Origin: Hydrogenothermaceae bacterium | GTDB taxonomy: Bacteria > Aquificota > Aquificia > Aquificales > Hydrogenothermaceae | DNA: 7,148 nucleotides | NCBI GenBank assembly: GCA_027052485.1 | Contig: JALUFA010000249.1 | Span: forward strand, 1-7,148 | Direction of reading: 5' to 3' | The notes under the pieces: generated by a model | The model's input: only the letters and a program-made list of their open reading frames with translations | Databases searched by the model: none | Told to the model about the DNA's origin: nothing | Made by a program: the position numbers and the translations under genes | Shown: in pieces, positions 1 to 6,811 of the stretch | Numbering within the stretch: the stretch's first letter is position 1 | How the letters are laid out: every line of letters begins with the position of its first letter

Positions 1-8
1 AAAATTAA

Positions 9-1691
9 AAATCTGTAATCATTGATAAAGATACAAAAATTAAATATATCTTTGAAGATAAAGAAGGGAACCAAACAGTTTTAAAAGAAGTAGAAGTTGG
101 TAAAGGGGATGTTGTTGATGGAACTTATATGGATAGACACGAACTAAGAAAGTACTTTGAGGAAGTTATACAGAATGCAAAAGATGAAGATATTCTATTT
201 TCGCTTCACGTAAAAGCCACAATGATGAGAGTTTCTGATCCTGTTATCTTCGGAGATGCAATTAGAGTTTACTATAAAAAGCTGTTTGAAAAACATAGAG
301 AAACACTAGAAAAACTCGGATGGAAGCCTGAGTCTGGTATGGCTGAGCTTGAGAAAAAATTGGAAACTCTTCCTGAAGAAGAAAGAGAAGCTATTAAGAA
401 AACTATTGAAGAAATCTACAAAGAACAACCAAGGATGTACATGGTTGATTCAGACAAAGGTATAACAAACCTTCACATGCCAAACGACGTTATCATTGAT
501 GCATCAGTTCCAGCTGTGATTAAAAATGGTCTTAAAGGGTGGGGGCCTTCTGGAGAAGTTGATGATGTTGTTCTTTCTATCCCAGACAGGTCTTATGCAA
601 GAATGTATAAAGAAATCGTTGAAGATATAAAAGCCAAAGGACAGTTTGACCCAACAAAGATTGGAACAGTTCAAAACGTTGGTCTCATGGCTATGAAAGC
701 TGAGGAGTATGGTTCTCATGACAAGACGTTCTTCCCACCTGCAGATGGAAAGATGAAAGTTGTTGATGAAGAAGGAAACGTTTTAATAGAGCACTGTGTA
801 AATGAAGGAGATATCTGGAGAAGCTGCATTACCAAAGACCTTGCTATTAGAGATTGGATTAAGCTTGCTGTAAACAGAGCTAAAGAATCAGGGCTTCCTA
901 TTGTTTTCTGGCTAGATGAGTACAGAGCCCACGACAAAAATCTAATTGAAATTGTAAAAGAAGAACTTCCTAAGTATGACCTTGAGGGAGTTGACTACTA
1001 TATCAAATCTCCTGAAGATGCTATGAAATTTACTCTTGCAAGATTTAGAAACGGTGAGGATACAATCTCAGTTACAGGAAACGTACTAAGAGACTACCTT
1101 ACAGACTTATTCCCAATTATTGAGGTTGGAACATCTGCTAGGTCTTTATCTATTGTTCCACTTATAGCCGGCGGTGGGCTGTTTGAAACAGGTGCAGGTG
1201 GTTCAGCTCCAAAACACGTAGAACAGTTCATAAAAGAAGGACACCTAAGATGGGACTCTCTCGGAGAGTTTTTAGCATTTGTTGAAGCGTTAAGACACGC
1301 ATATAAACAGGTAAAAGCTCTATCTCAAGAAGAAAACCCAAGACTACTAGTGCTTGCTGAAACTTTAGACAAAGCAGTTGGAAAGTACCTTGAAAATGAC
1401 AAAACTCCAAAGAGAAAAGTTGGAGAGTTGGATACTAGAGGTTCACATTTCTACCTTGCTTTATACTGGGCTGAAGCTTTAGCAGAACAGGAAGAGGATA
1501 AAGAGTTAAAAGAGTTATTTGAAAAAGTTTACGCCGAGCTAAAGGCAAATGAAGAAAAAATCCTAGAAGAGATAAAAGCTGCAGAAGGAAAACCAACCGA
1601 TGTAGGTGGATGGTACCATCCAGATGATGAAAAAGCTACAAAAGCAATGAGACCTTCAGAAACTTTCAATAAAATCATTGATTCTATATAA
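9..1691 (+). CDS. icd: NADP-dependent isocitrate dehydrogenase, monomeric type (N-terminus missing)
   Basis: Cytoplasmic enzyme interconverting isocitrate and 2-oxoglutarate plus CO2 with NADP(H); in an rTCA organism it probably runs as the NADPH-driven carboxylation. The reading frame is open from base 9 and encodes about 560 residues of the roughly 740-residue monomeric family (Azotobacter vinelandii / Corynebacterium type), which is unrelated in length to the ~400-residue dimeric enzyme. Numbering from the Met at 129, family signatures are HVKATMM (27-33), SDKGITNLH (108-116), EEYGSHDKTF (192-201), VTGNVLRDYLTDLFP (315-329), GGGLFETGAGGSAPKH (348-363) and ELDTRGSHFYLALYW (433-447). The 40 codons upstream of that Met also align with the family (for example TVLKE, then GDVVDGTYM), so 129 is an internal Met and not the true start. 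The N-terminal ~180 residues, including part of the isocitrate site, lie outside the window. A TAA at 6-8 interrupts this frame; see findings. It lies upstream of aclBA on the same strand. Confidence 0.93.
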   Translation, partial: KSVIIDKDTKIKYIFEDKEGNQTVLKEVEVGKGDVVDGTYMDRHELRKYFEEVIQNAKDEDILFSLHVKATMMRVSDPVIFGDAIRVYYKKLFEKHRETLEKLGWKPESGMAELEKKLETLPEEEREAIKKTIEEIYKEQPRMYMVDSDKGITNLHMPNDVIIDASVPAVIKNGLKGWGPSGEVDDVVLSIPDRSYARMYKEIVEDIKAKGQFDPTKIGTVQNVGLMAMKAEEYGSHDKTFFPPADGKMKVVDEEGNVLIEHCVNEGDIWRSCITKDLAIRDWIKLAVNRAKESGLPIVFWLDEYRAHDKNLIEIVKEELPKYDLEGVDYYIKSPEDAMKFTLARFRNGEDTISVTGNVLRDYLTDLFPIIEVGTSARSLSIVPLIAGGGLFETGAGGSAPKHVEQFIKEGHLRWDSLGEFLAFVEALRHAYKQVKALSQEENPRLLVLAETLDKAVGKYLENDKTPKRKVGELDTRGSHFYLALYWAEALAEQEEDKELKELFEKVYAELKANEEKILEEIKAAEGKPTDVGGWYHPDDEKATKAMRPSETFNKIIDSI

Positions 1692-1692
1692 T
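1664..1692 (+). promoter_or_regulatory. candidate promoter for aclBA overlapping the icd stop codon
   Basis: A perfect TATAAT lies at 1687-1692, sharing bases with the icd stop at 1689-1691. Exactly 17 bp upstream is TTTCAA (1664-1669), which matches the -35 consensus TTGACA at only 3 of 6 positions. A start near 1699 would put the hairpin at 1725-1753 inside the leader of aclB. The sequence is AT-rich, so a chance TATAAT is quite possible. The main supporting argument is positional: the stretch between the hairpin and the aclB ribosome binding site is too short to hold a full promoter. Confidence 0.3.
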
Positions 1693-1724
1693 AGATTAGA
1701 TTTAGGTAAATTGAATAGGAACCT

Positions 1725-1758
1725 AAGGGGGCATCTGGTAAAGGTGCTCCCTTTTTTT
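1725..1758 (+). terminator. intrinsic terminator (or leaky attenuator) between icd and aclB
   Basis: An 11-bp stem pairs 1725-1735 (AAGGGGGCATC) with 1743-1753 (GGTGCTCCCTT), including two G-U pairs, around the 7-base loop TGGTAAA. Seven T's follow at 1752-1758. This is a textbook Rho-independent terminator, 33 bp after the icd stop. Only about 17 bp separate its T-run from the aclB ribosome binding site. Either aclBA is transcribed by readthrough, or a promoter upstream of the hairpin makes it a leader attenuator. Confidence 0.85.
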
Positions 1759-1775
1759 GTTTTAAATAACTAATC

Positions 1776-1782
1776 AGGAGGT
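1776..1782 (+). promoter_or_regulatory. ribosome binding site of aclB
   Basis: AGGAGGT is a near-perfect anti-Shine-Dalgarno complement, 5 bases before the ATG at 1788. It fixes the aclB start. Confidence 0.9.
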
Positions 1783-1787
1783 TATAA

Positions 1788-3092
1788 ATGGCTCAAAGGG
1801 GCATCAGAGAGTACGATGGAAAGAGGATTTTAGCTCAAAACTGGAAAGATTACTTTGGGGATGATTTTGTTTACGATTTTAAATCTGTGTTAATCACCCC
1901 AGAAACAGACCTAGACAAAGTTCCAGAAGAACATCCATGGGTAAAGGAAACTCCGCTTGTTGCAAAACCTGACATGCTTTTTGGAAAAAGAGGAAAGCTG
2001 GGATTAATCTTTTTCAAGAAAGAAAAACCAGGGGATGTTACATGGGAAGATGCTAAAGAGTGGATAAAACAAAAAATGGCAGAAGAAGTTGAAATCAACG
2101 GAGTAAAGGGACACTTAACTCACTTCCTAGTAGAACCTTTTGTCCCACACGACCAATCAGATGAGTATTATGTGGCAATCACAACAGGAGAAGATGAAGA
2201 TATCATCTACATGTCAGCCCATGGTGGTATAGAGGTTGAAGAAAACTGGGATAAGGTTGTTGAAGTTAAGATTCCTATCACTGCCTCTGACGAAGAAATC
2301 AAAAAGATAATTGAAGAAAACGTACCAGCCGATATCAAGGATAAAGAAAAGTACGCCGAGTTTGTTTACAGACTTTACAAACTCTTTAGAGACCTTCACT
2401 TTGCATACCTTGAAATTAACCCACTTGTTATGGTTGGAAATAAAGTTTATCCATTAGACTTTGTTGGAAGACTTGATGACACAGCACAGTTTGCTGTTGG
2501 TAAAAAATGGGGCAACGTAGAATTTCCTGCAGGATTTGGAAGGGATTTATCTCCTGAAGAAAAATACATCAAGGAGATGGATGAAAAATCAGGGGCATCT
2601 TTAAAACTAACTATTCTTAACCCTAAAGGCAGAATTTGGACTCTAGTAGCAGGTGGTGGTGCATCTGTAGTTTACGCCGATACAGTAGCAGACCTTGGAG
2701 CTGTTAAAGAGCTAGCCAACTACGGAGAGTATTCTGGAAACCCATCAAGAACAGAAACCAGAGAGTATGTAAAAACAGTTTTTGACCTTATGACAAGAGA
2801 AAGACATCCAGAGGGAGACAAAATCCTAATAATAGGTGGTGCTATAGCAAACTTTACTGACGTTGCAAAAACGTTTGACGGTATCATTGATGCGATGAAA
2901 GAGTACGCAGACAAGCTAAAAGAAACAGGCGTAAAAATTTACGTTAGACGTGGTGGACCTAACTACGAAGTTGGACTTAAAAGAATTAAAGAAGCTGCAG
3001 AAGAGCTTGGAATTCCAATAGAGGTTTACGGTCCAGAAACCCACATGACAGAGATAGTAAGAAAAGCTATAGATGAAAACAAAGTAGCATAA
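1788..3092 (+). CDS. aclB: ATP-citrate lyase, small (beta) subunit AclB
   Basis: Small subunit of ATP-citrate lyase, which cleaves citrate with ATP and CoA to acetyl-CoA, oxaloacetate, ADP and phosphate; key cytoplasmic step of the rTCA cycle. The 434 residues correspond to the N-terminal part of animal ACLY and to Chlorobium AclB (about 400 residues), and are related to the succinyl-CoA synthetase beta subunit. The N-terminal ATP-grasp region shows KPDMLFGKRGK (60-70), GHLTHFLVEPF (108-118) and YLEINPLV (207-214), a likely metal/nucleotide segment. The C-terminal half shows GGGASVVYADT (289-299), NYGEYSG (311-317), IIGGAIANFTDV (348-359), YVRRGGPNY (385-393) and ETHMT (417-421). By analogy with ACLY structures, the NYGEYSG, ANFT and VRRGG stretches line the citrate pocket. 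The start is fixed by AGGAGGT at 1776-1782. aclA begins 13 bp downstream, so the two are surely cotranscribed. The length and sequence resemble Hydrogenothermaceae and Campylobacterota forms. Confidence 0.97.
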   Translation: MAQRGIREYDGKRILAQNWKDYFGDDFVYDFKSVLITPETDLDKVPEEHPWVKETPLVAKPDMLFGKRGKLGLIFFKKEKPGDVTWEDAKEWIKQKMAEEVEINGVKGHLTHFLVEPFVPHDQSDEYYVAITTGEDEDIIYMSAHGGIEVEENWDKVVEVKIPITASDEEIKKIIEENVPADIKDKEKYAEFVYRLYKLFRDLHFAYLEINPLVMVGNKVYPLDFVGRLDDTAQFAVGKKWGNVEFPAGFGRDLSPEEKYIKEMDEKSGASLKLTILNPKGRIWTLVAGGGASVVYADTVADLGAVKELANYGEYSGNPSRTETREYVKTVFDLMTRERHPEGDKILIIGGAIANFTDVAKTFDGIIDAMKEYADKLKETGVKIYVRRGGPNYEVGLKRIKEAAEELGIPIEVYGPETHMTEIVRKAIDENKVA

Positions 3093-3098
3093 GGAGGT
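3091..3098 (+). promoter_or_regulatory. ribosome binding site of aclA
   Basis: AAGGAGGT overlaps the last two bases of the aclB TAA stop and lies 7 bases before the ATG at 3106. The overlap of stop codon and ribosome binding site suggests translational coupling and equal output of the two subunits. Confidence 0.9.
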
Positions 3099-3105
3099 TA
3101 ACTAA

Positions 3106-4959
3106 ATGAGTAAACCAGATTACTTATTATTTGACAGAGATACAAAGGCAATTTTTTGGAACCTAAATAGAAACGCTATTCAAAGAATGCTTGACTATGA
3201 TTATGTTGTAGGAAGAGAACCCTCAGTTGTTGCCATTGTTGCACCAACAAGCGGAAGAAAGTTTGATAAGTTCTTCTATGGAACAAAAGAGATAATGATA
3301 CCTATCTATAAATCTACACCTGAAGCAGCGAAAGACTTTCCAGAAGCTGATGTTCTATTAAACTTTGCATCTTTCAGAACAGCCTATGACGTAACAATGG
3401 AAGCTCTTGATATTCCTACAATCAGAACAATTGCAATCACTGCAGAGGGTATACCAGAGAGATTTGCAAGAAATATGAGAATTAGAGCTAAAGAGCTCGG
3501 AAAGTGGCTCATTGGACCTGCTACAGTTGGTGGTATCGCTCCAGGAGCATTTAGAATAGCAAACACAGGTGGAACAATAGAAAATATCATCAACTCAAAA
3601 TTACACAGACCTGGCTCTGTAGGCCTAGTAACAAGGTCTGGAGGACTGTTTAACGAACTTTCTAACGTAATAGCGAGAAATGCAAACGGAATTGCTGAAG
3701 GTATAGCTATCGGTGGTGATAGATACCCAGGAACTGACTTTTTAGACCACATGCTAAGATACGAAAAGAACCCTCAAGTAAAAATGATGGTAATGCTTGG
3801 TGAAGTTGGCGGTGAACTTGAGTACAGAGTAGCAGAGGCTATCAAAGAAGGTAAAATAACAAAACCTGTTATTGCTTGGTGTATCGGTACTATATCTAAA
3901 CACTTCGGTGGAGAGGTACAGTTCGGACACGCGGGAGCAAAAGCTGGAGCAGAAAGAGAAACAGCAGACGCCAAAAACCAAGCGCTAAGAGAAGCTGGAG
4001 CTTACGTTCCAAAATCCTTCAACGAGCTTCCAGAGCTGATAAGAGGAGTTTACGAAGAACTCCACGCAAGAGGAGAGATTCCAGACATTAAAGAACCAGA
4101 AGTTCCACCAATCCCAGAAGATTATGCAAAAGCTGTAAAAGCTGGAAAAGTCAGAAGACCTACCAACTTTATCTGTACTATCTCTGATGATAGAGGTGAA
4201 GAAGCTACTTACTGTGGAGTACCTATATCAGAGGTTGTTGAAAAAGGATATTCAATAGCTGATGTTATTGGGCTTTTATGGTTCAAGAAAAAATTCCCAG
4301 AATGGGCGTCAAACTTTATTGATATGGTTTTAAAGGTTGTAGCAGACCACGGACCTGCAGTATCAGGAGCCCACAACACTAAAGTTACAGCAAGAGCAGG
4401 AAAAGACCTTATGTCTTCTATAGTTACAGGTATTCTCACAATTGGGCCTAGATTTGGTGGAGCTATTGACGGAGCAGCCAAGTACTTCAAAATGGCTAAA
4501 GAAAAAGGAATGTCTCCTGACGAGTTTGTAGCATATATGAAAAACGTTGAAAAAATTCCTATACCTGGTATAGGACATAGAATTAAATCAACTAAAAACC
4601 CAGATAAAAGGGTGGAACTGCTTAAAAATTACGCAAAGGAACACTTCCCAAGCACAGAGCTCCTAGACTATGCACTTGAAGTTGAAAAGGTTACAACTTC
4701 CAAGAAAGAAAATCTAATCCTAAACGTTGACGGAACAATTGGAGTACTACTTGTAGATATGTTTAGAGCCCTCGGATACTCAGACGAAGAGATTGATGAA
4801 CTCATCAATGCTGGAGCGTTTAACGCATTCTTCGTACTTGGAAGAACAATAGGATTTATAGGACACTACCTAGACGAAAAACGTTTAGATATGCCACTAT
4901 ACAGACACCCAACAGACGATATCCTATACAACGTTCAATGTGAAGTAGAACAACAGTAA
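3106..4959 (+). CDS. aclA: ATP-citrate lyase, large (alpha) subunit AclA
   Basis: Large subunit of ATP-citrate lyase, carrying the phospho-histidine step and the citryl-CoA cleavage domain. Its 617 residues match the usual ~610. Residues 1 to about 330 are a succinyl-CoA synthetase alpha-like CoA-ligase module: SVGLVTRSGGL (171-181) and EVQFGHAGAKAG (270-281), where His275 is the expected phosphorylated histidine. After a Pro/Glu-rich linker (about 328-345) comes a citrate-synthase-like lyase domain: DHGPAVSGAHNT (414-425), GPRFGGAIDGAA (447-458), GIGHRIKS (488-495), LNVDGTIG (539-546) and LGRTIGFIGHYLDEKR (578-593). His423, His491 and Asp542 occupy positions equivalent to citrate-synthase catalytic residues. 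The fused lyase domain makes this a true ATP-citrate lyase rather than the separate citryl-CoA synthetase and citryl-CoA lyase pair of Hydrogenobacter. All the key motifs are intact, so the enzyme should be functional. It is the second gene of the aclBA operon. Confidence 0.97.
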   Translation: MSKPDYLLFDRDTKAIFWNLNRNAIQRMLDYDYVVGREPSVVAIVAPTSGRKFDKFFYGTKEIMIPIYKSTPEAAKDFPEADVLLNFASFRTAYDVTMEALDIPTIRTIAITAEGIPERFARNMRIRAKELGKWLIGPATVGGIAPGAFRIANTGGTIENIINSKLHRPGSVGLVTRSGGLFNELSNVIARNANGIAEGIAIGGDRYPGTDFLDHMLRYEKNPQVKMMVMLGEVGGELEYRVAEAIKEGKITKPVIAWCIGTISKHFGGEVQFGHAGAKAGAERETADAKNQALREAGAYVPKSFNELPELIRGVYEELHARGEIPDIKEPEVPPIPEDYAKAVKAGKVRRPTNFICTISDDRGEEATYCGVPISEVVEKGYSIADVIGLLWFKKKFPEWASNFIDMVLKVVADHGPAVSGAHNTKVTARAGKDLMSSIVTGILTIGPRFGGAIDGAAKYFKMAKEKGMSPDEFVAYMKNVEKIPIPGIGHRIKSTKNPDKRVELLKNYAKEHFPSTELLDYALEVEKVTTSKKENLILNVDGTIGVLLVDMFRALGYSDEEIDELINAGAFNAFFVLGRTIGFIGHYLDEKRLDMPLYRHPTDDILYNVQCEVEQQ

Positions 4960-4965
4960 ACTTAT

Positions 4966-4987
4966 GGGGCTTTTGCCCCTTTTCTTT
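4966..4987 (+). terminator. intrinsic terminator after aclA
   Basis: The stem pairs GGGGC (4966-4970) with GCCCC (4975-4979) around a TTTT loop, followed by TTTTCTTT. It starts 7 bp after the aclA stop and would end the aclBA transcript. The stem is short but all G-C. Confidence 0.75.
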
Positions 4988-5013
4988 AAAATAATCCTGC
5001 CTATCTTTATTCT
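4985..5013 (+). promoter_or_regulatory. weak candidate promoter of the small gene at 5041
   Basis: TTTAAA (4985-4990) and TATTCT (5008-5013) are 17 bp apart, and each matches the sigma-70 consensus at 4 of 6 positions. They lie just behind the aclA terminator, where a promoter would be expected, and would give a leader of about 20 bases containing the ribosome binding site. The motif match alone is weak. Confidence 0.25.
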
Positions 5014-5040
5014 AAACAGTTCAAAAAGAGGGGAGTCGAA

Positions 5041-5421
5041 ATGAAAAAACTAGTTATTGGAAACCTAAAATTCACAAAACCTGTAGTTGAAAAGCTCATA
5101 GACGTTTACACTCTAAAGGAAGAAAACGGAAAAGAAACGGTAAAACATGAATACTTTATCCTTACTTATGAAGAGATAGACAGTAAAGAAGAAGAGATAA
5201 TAAACAACGCATTAAAAGATAATGCAAAACTCGTTGTAGTTGATGAAACTATCTATGTAAACTTTGGAGATGAAGAAATAGAAAGACACCTAGACTCTAA
5301 AATTTTTTATGATGAAGAATGGATAGAAACTAAATCTCCAGATAAAGAAAATTTTGAAAAATGGCTAATTGAGTTTGTAGATGAGCTTATTTACTCAACT
5401 GGAGAGAGCTGCCCTACTTAG
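5041..5421 (+). CDS. hypothetical acidic protein, 126 aa, no family recognised
   Basis: I do not recognise this protein. It is small and strongly acidic: by count 31 Asp+Glu against 16 Lys+Arg in 126 residues. There is no signal peptide and no membrane segment, so it is probably cytoplasmic. Hydrophobic strand-like pieces (KLVIGNL at 3-9, AKLVVVDETIYVNF at 62-75) alternate with charged, helix-like stretches, suggesting a compact alpha/beta fold. A single Cys (124) sits in the C-terminal ESCPT. The start is supported by GAGGGGAG (5028-5035), 5 bases before the ATG. Codon use (AGA for Arg, AT-rich) resembles the neighbours, and no rival reading frame is convincing, so I take it as a real gene. 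It lies 81 bp after aclA but behind a terminator, so it is probably a separate unit. Its TAG stop overlaps the murC stop region by 8 bp. A link to ATP-citrate lyase is possible from position only. Confidence 0.75.
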   Translation: MKKLVIGNLKFTKPVVEKLIDVYTLKEENGKETVKHEYFILTYEEIDSKEEEIINNALKDNAKLVVVDETIYVNFGDEEIERHLDSKIFYDEEWIETKSPDKENFEKWLIEFVDELIYSTGESCPT

Positions 5422-5431
5422 ACAGCTTCTC
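5404..5431. repeat. imperfect inverted repeat across the two converging stop codons
   Basis: GAGAGCTG (5404-5411) pairs with CAGCTTCTC (5423-5431) with one bulged base, around an 11-base loop that contains both TAG stops. There is no T-run on either side, so it is not a standard intrinsic terminator. It could be a weak two-way transcript end or chance. Confidence 0.3.
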
Positions 5432-6763
5432 GGCAACCTGTGTAATATTACCTGCTCCTAAAAATAAGACAACGTCTCCTTCATTTACCAAATCTTTCAC
5501 AATGCTCTCAACATCAGATAGATACTTAGCAAAGTAAACTTTTTTACCTTTCTGTTTTATTTTGTCTGCCAACACTTTTCCAGAAACACCCTCTACAGGT
5601 TTTTCTCCAGCTGGATATATATCTGTAATAACAACAACATCAGCGTTTTCAAAACTTGAGGCAAATTCATCCATCAAAGGTGCAACCCTCGAGTATCTGT
5701 GTGGCTGAAAAACGGCAATTATACGTTTATCTTTAAACATCTCTCTAGCTGCTGCCAGCGTTGCCCGTATTTCATTTGGATGATGTGCGTAATCATCTAT
5801 AACAAAAAAAGGTTCAGTTCTTTTTATCTCAAAACGTCTACTTGCGTTTTTAAAGTTTTCTAACGTCTCTTTTATTACACAGAAGGGAATGTTTAACTCT
5901 TGGGATATAGCTATGGCGGAAAGAGCATTGTAAACGTTGTGCTTTCCAGGTAAAGAAAGGTGAATTTCTCCAAAGTTATTAACCTTAAATTTGTATCGCC
6001 CATCAACTAGCTCTAACGAGTGGGCGTATATATCGGCTTTTGGATTTTCTATCCCATACTTAATTACTTTTTTTTCAATCTTAGGAAGTATATCAGCAGT
6101 ATTTTTATCATCTATGTTTAAAACCACGACTCCATAAAAAGGTACCTTGTTTGCAAAATTAACAAATGCGAACTTTATATCATCCAAATCTTTATAAAAA
6201 CCAAGGTGCTCTAAATCAATATTATTGATAGCTACGATTGTCGGAGAAAGTTTTAAAAAAGACCCATCACTCTCATCAGCCTCTGCAACTAAAAAATCAC
6301 CTCTACCAAGCTTAGCATTGCTTCCGTAAGCCTCAAGTTTTCCACCTATTACAACTGTTGGGTCATACCCAGTTTTTCCTAAAATAGAACCTACCATTGA
6401 TGTTGTGGTTGTTTTTCCATGGCTTCCAGATATTGCTATTCCGTACTTAAAACGCATTAACTCTGCGAGCATCTCCCCCCTTGGGATAGTTGGGATACCT
6501 AGCTCTCTAGCCTTTTTAACCTCAGGATTGTCTGGGCTTACAGCAGAGGAGTAAACAACAACATCTGCCCCTTTTATGTTTTCTTCACTATGCCCTATAA
6601 AAATCTTTGCTCCCATTTCCCGAAGTTTTAAGACAGACTGGCTTTCTCTTATATCAGACCCCGATACTGTAAATCCTAGATTTAAAAGAACTTGGGCTAT
6701 ACCGTTCATACCAGAACCACCGATGCCAACAAAATGGATATGCTTAACCTTTCCTCTAAACAT
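5414..6763 (-). CDS. murC: UDP-N-acetylmuramate--L-alanine ligase MurC
   Basis: Cytoplasmic ATP-dependent ligase that joins L-alanine to UDP-N-acetylmuramate, the first peptide-forming step of peptidoglycan precursor synthesis. The 449 residues are normal for the family. The N-terminal Rossmann domain carries GIGGSGM (13-19), the UDP-MurNAc binding loop. The central ATPase domain has the P-loop GSHGKTTTT (113-121), EADESDGSFL (161-170) and NIDLEHL (181-187), with the Glu and His expected for metal binding. The segment LPGKHNVYNALSA (271-283) follows. The C-terminal domain has DDYAHHPNEI (323-332), FQPHRYSR (352-359) and GAGNI (436-440). HHPNEI, the MurC-type GIGGSGM and the P-loop together separate it from MurD, MurE, MurF and Mpl. 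The start is supported by AGGTGA (complement of 6768-6773), 4 bases upstream. It stands alone here: the flanking genes on both sides run on the opposite strand, so it is not within a mur/fts cluster in this window. Confidence 0.97.
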   Translation of the reverse strand: MFRGKVKHIHFVGIGGSGMNGIAQVLLNLGFTVSGSDIRESQSVLKLREMGAKIFIGHSEENIKGADVVVYSSAVSPDNPEVKKARELGIPTIPRGEMLAELMRFKYGIAISGSHGKTTTTSMVGSILGKTGYDPTVVIGGKLEAYGSNAKLGRGDFLVAEADESDGSFLKLSPTIVAINNIDLEHLGFYKDLDDIKFAFVNFANKVPFYGVVVLNIDDKNTADILPKIEKKVIKYGIENPKADIYAHSLELVDGRYKFKVNNFGEIHLSLPGKHNVYNALSAIAISQELNIPFCVIKETLENFKNASRRFEIKRTEPFFVIDDYAHHPNEIRATLAAAREMFKDKRIIAVFQPHRYSRVAPLMDEFASSFENADVVVITDIYPAGEKPVEGVSGKVLADKIKQKGKKVYFAKYLSDVESIVKDLVNEGDVVLFLGAGNITQVAEKLSK

Positions 6764-6811
6764 GAACTCACCTAGTTATAAAATCTTATAAAGATATATT
6801 ACAATATATGA
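6764..6811. promoter_or_regulatory. 48-bp AT-rich divergent promoter region (murC / 6812 gene)
   Basis: This short spacer must hold the promoters of two divergent genes. For murC (minus strand) a TATAAG box (complement of 6785-6790) would give a leader of about 15 bases that includes the AGGTGA site; no good -35 accompanies it. On the plus strand TACAAT (6800-6805) matches the -10 consensus at 5 of 6 positions and ends 6 bases before the ATG at 6812; its -35 region is poor. A perfect 7-bp inverted repeat, ATATATT / AATATAT (6794-6800 and 6803-6809), covers the middle. The region is so AT-rich that individual boxes are uncertain. Confidence 0.45.

Noticed and set aside
129..1691. Taking the ATG at 129 as the true icd start (520 aa)
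   Set aside because: The 40 codons upstream align with the monomeric IDH family, the family is about 740 residues long, and there is no ribosome binding site before 129.
3384..3752. 122-codon open frame on the minus strand inside aclA
   Set aside because: It lies wholly antisense to a highly conserved coding region, its protein has no recognisable motif, and it reflects codon bias of the sense gene.
4209..4490. 93-codon minus-strand frame inside aclA
   Set aside because: It mirrors the conserved citrate-synthase-like domain and shows no start signal or family features.
3106..4959. Succinyl-CoA synthetase alpha or citryl-CoA synthetase instead of AclA
   Set aside because: Those proteins lack the C-terminal citrate-synthase-like lyase domain, which is complete here with its His and Asp residues.
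6576..6791. 71-codon plus-strand frame over the murC start
   Set aside because: It is antisense to the conserved GIGGSGM region of MurC and spans its promoter.
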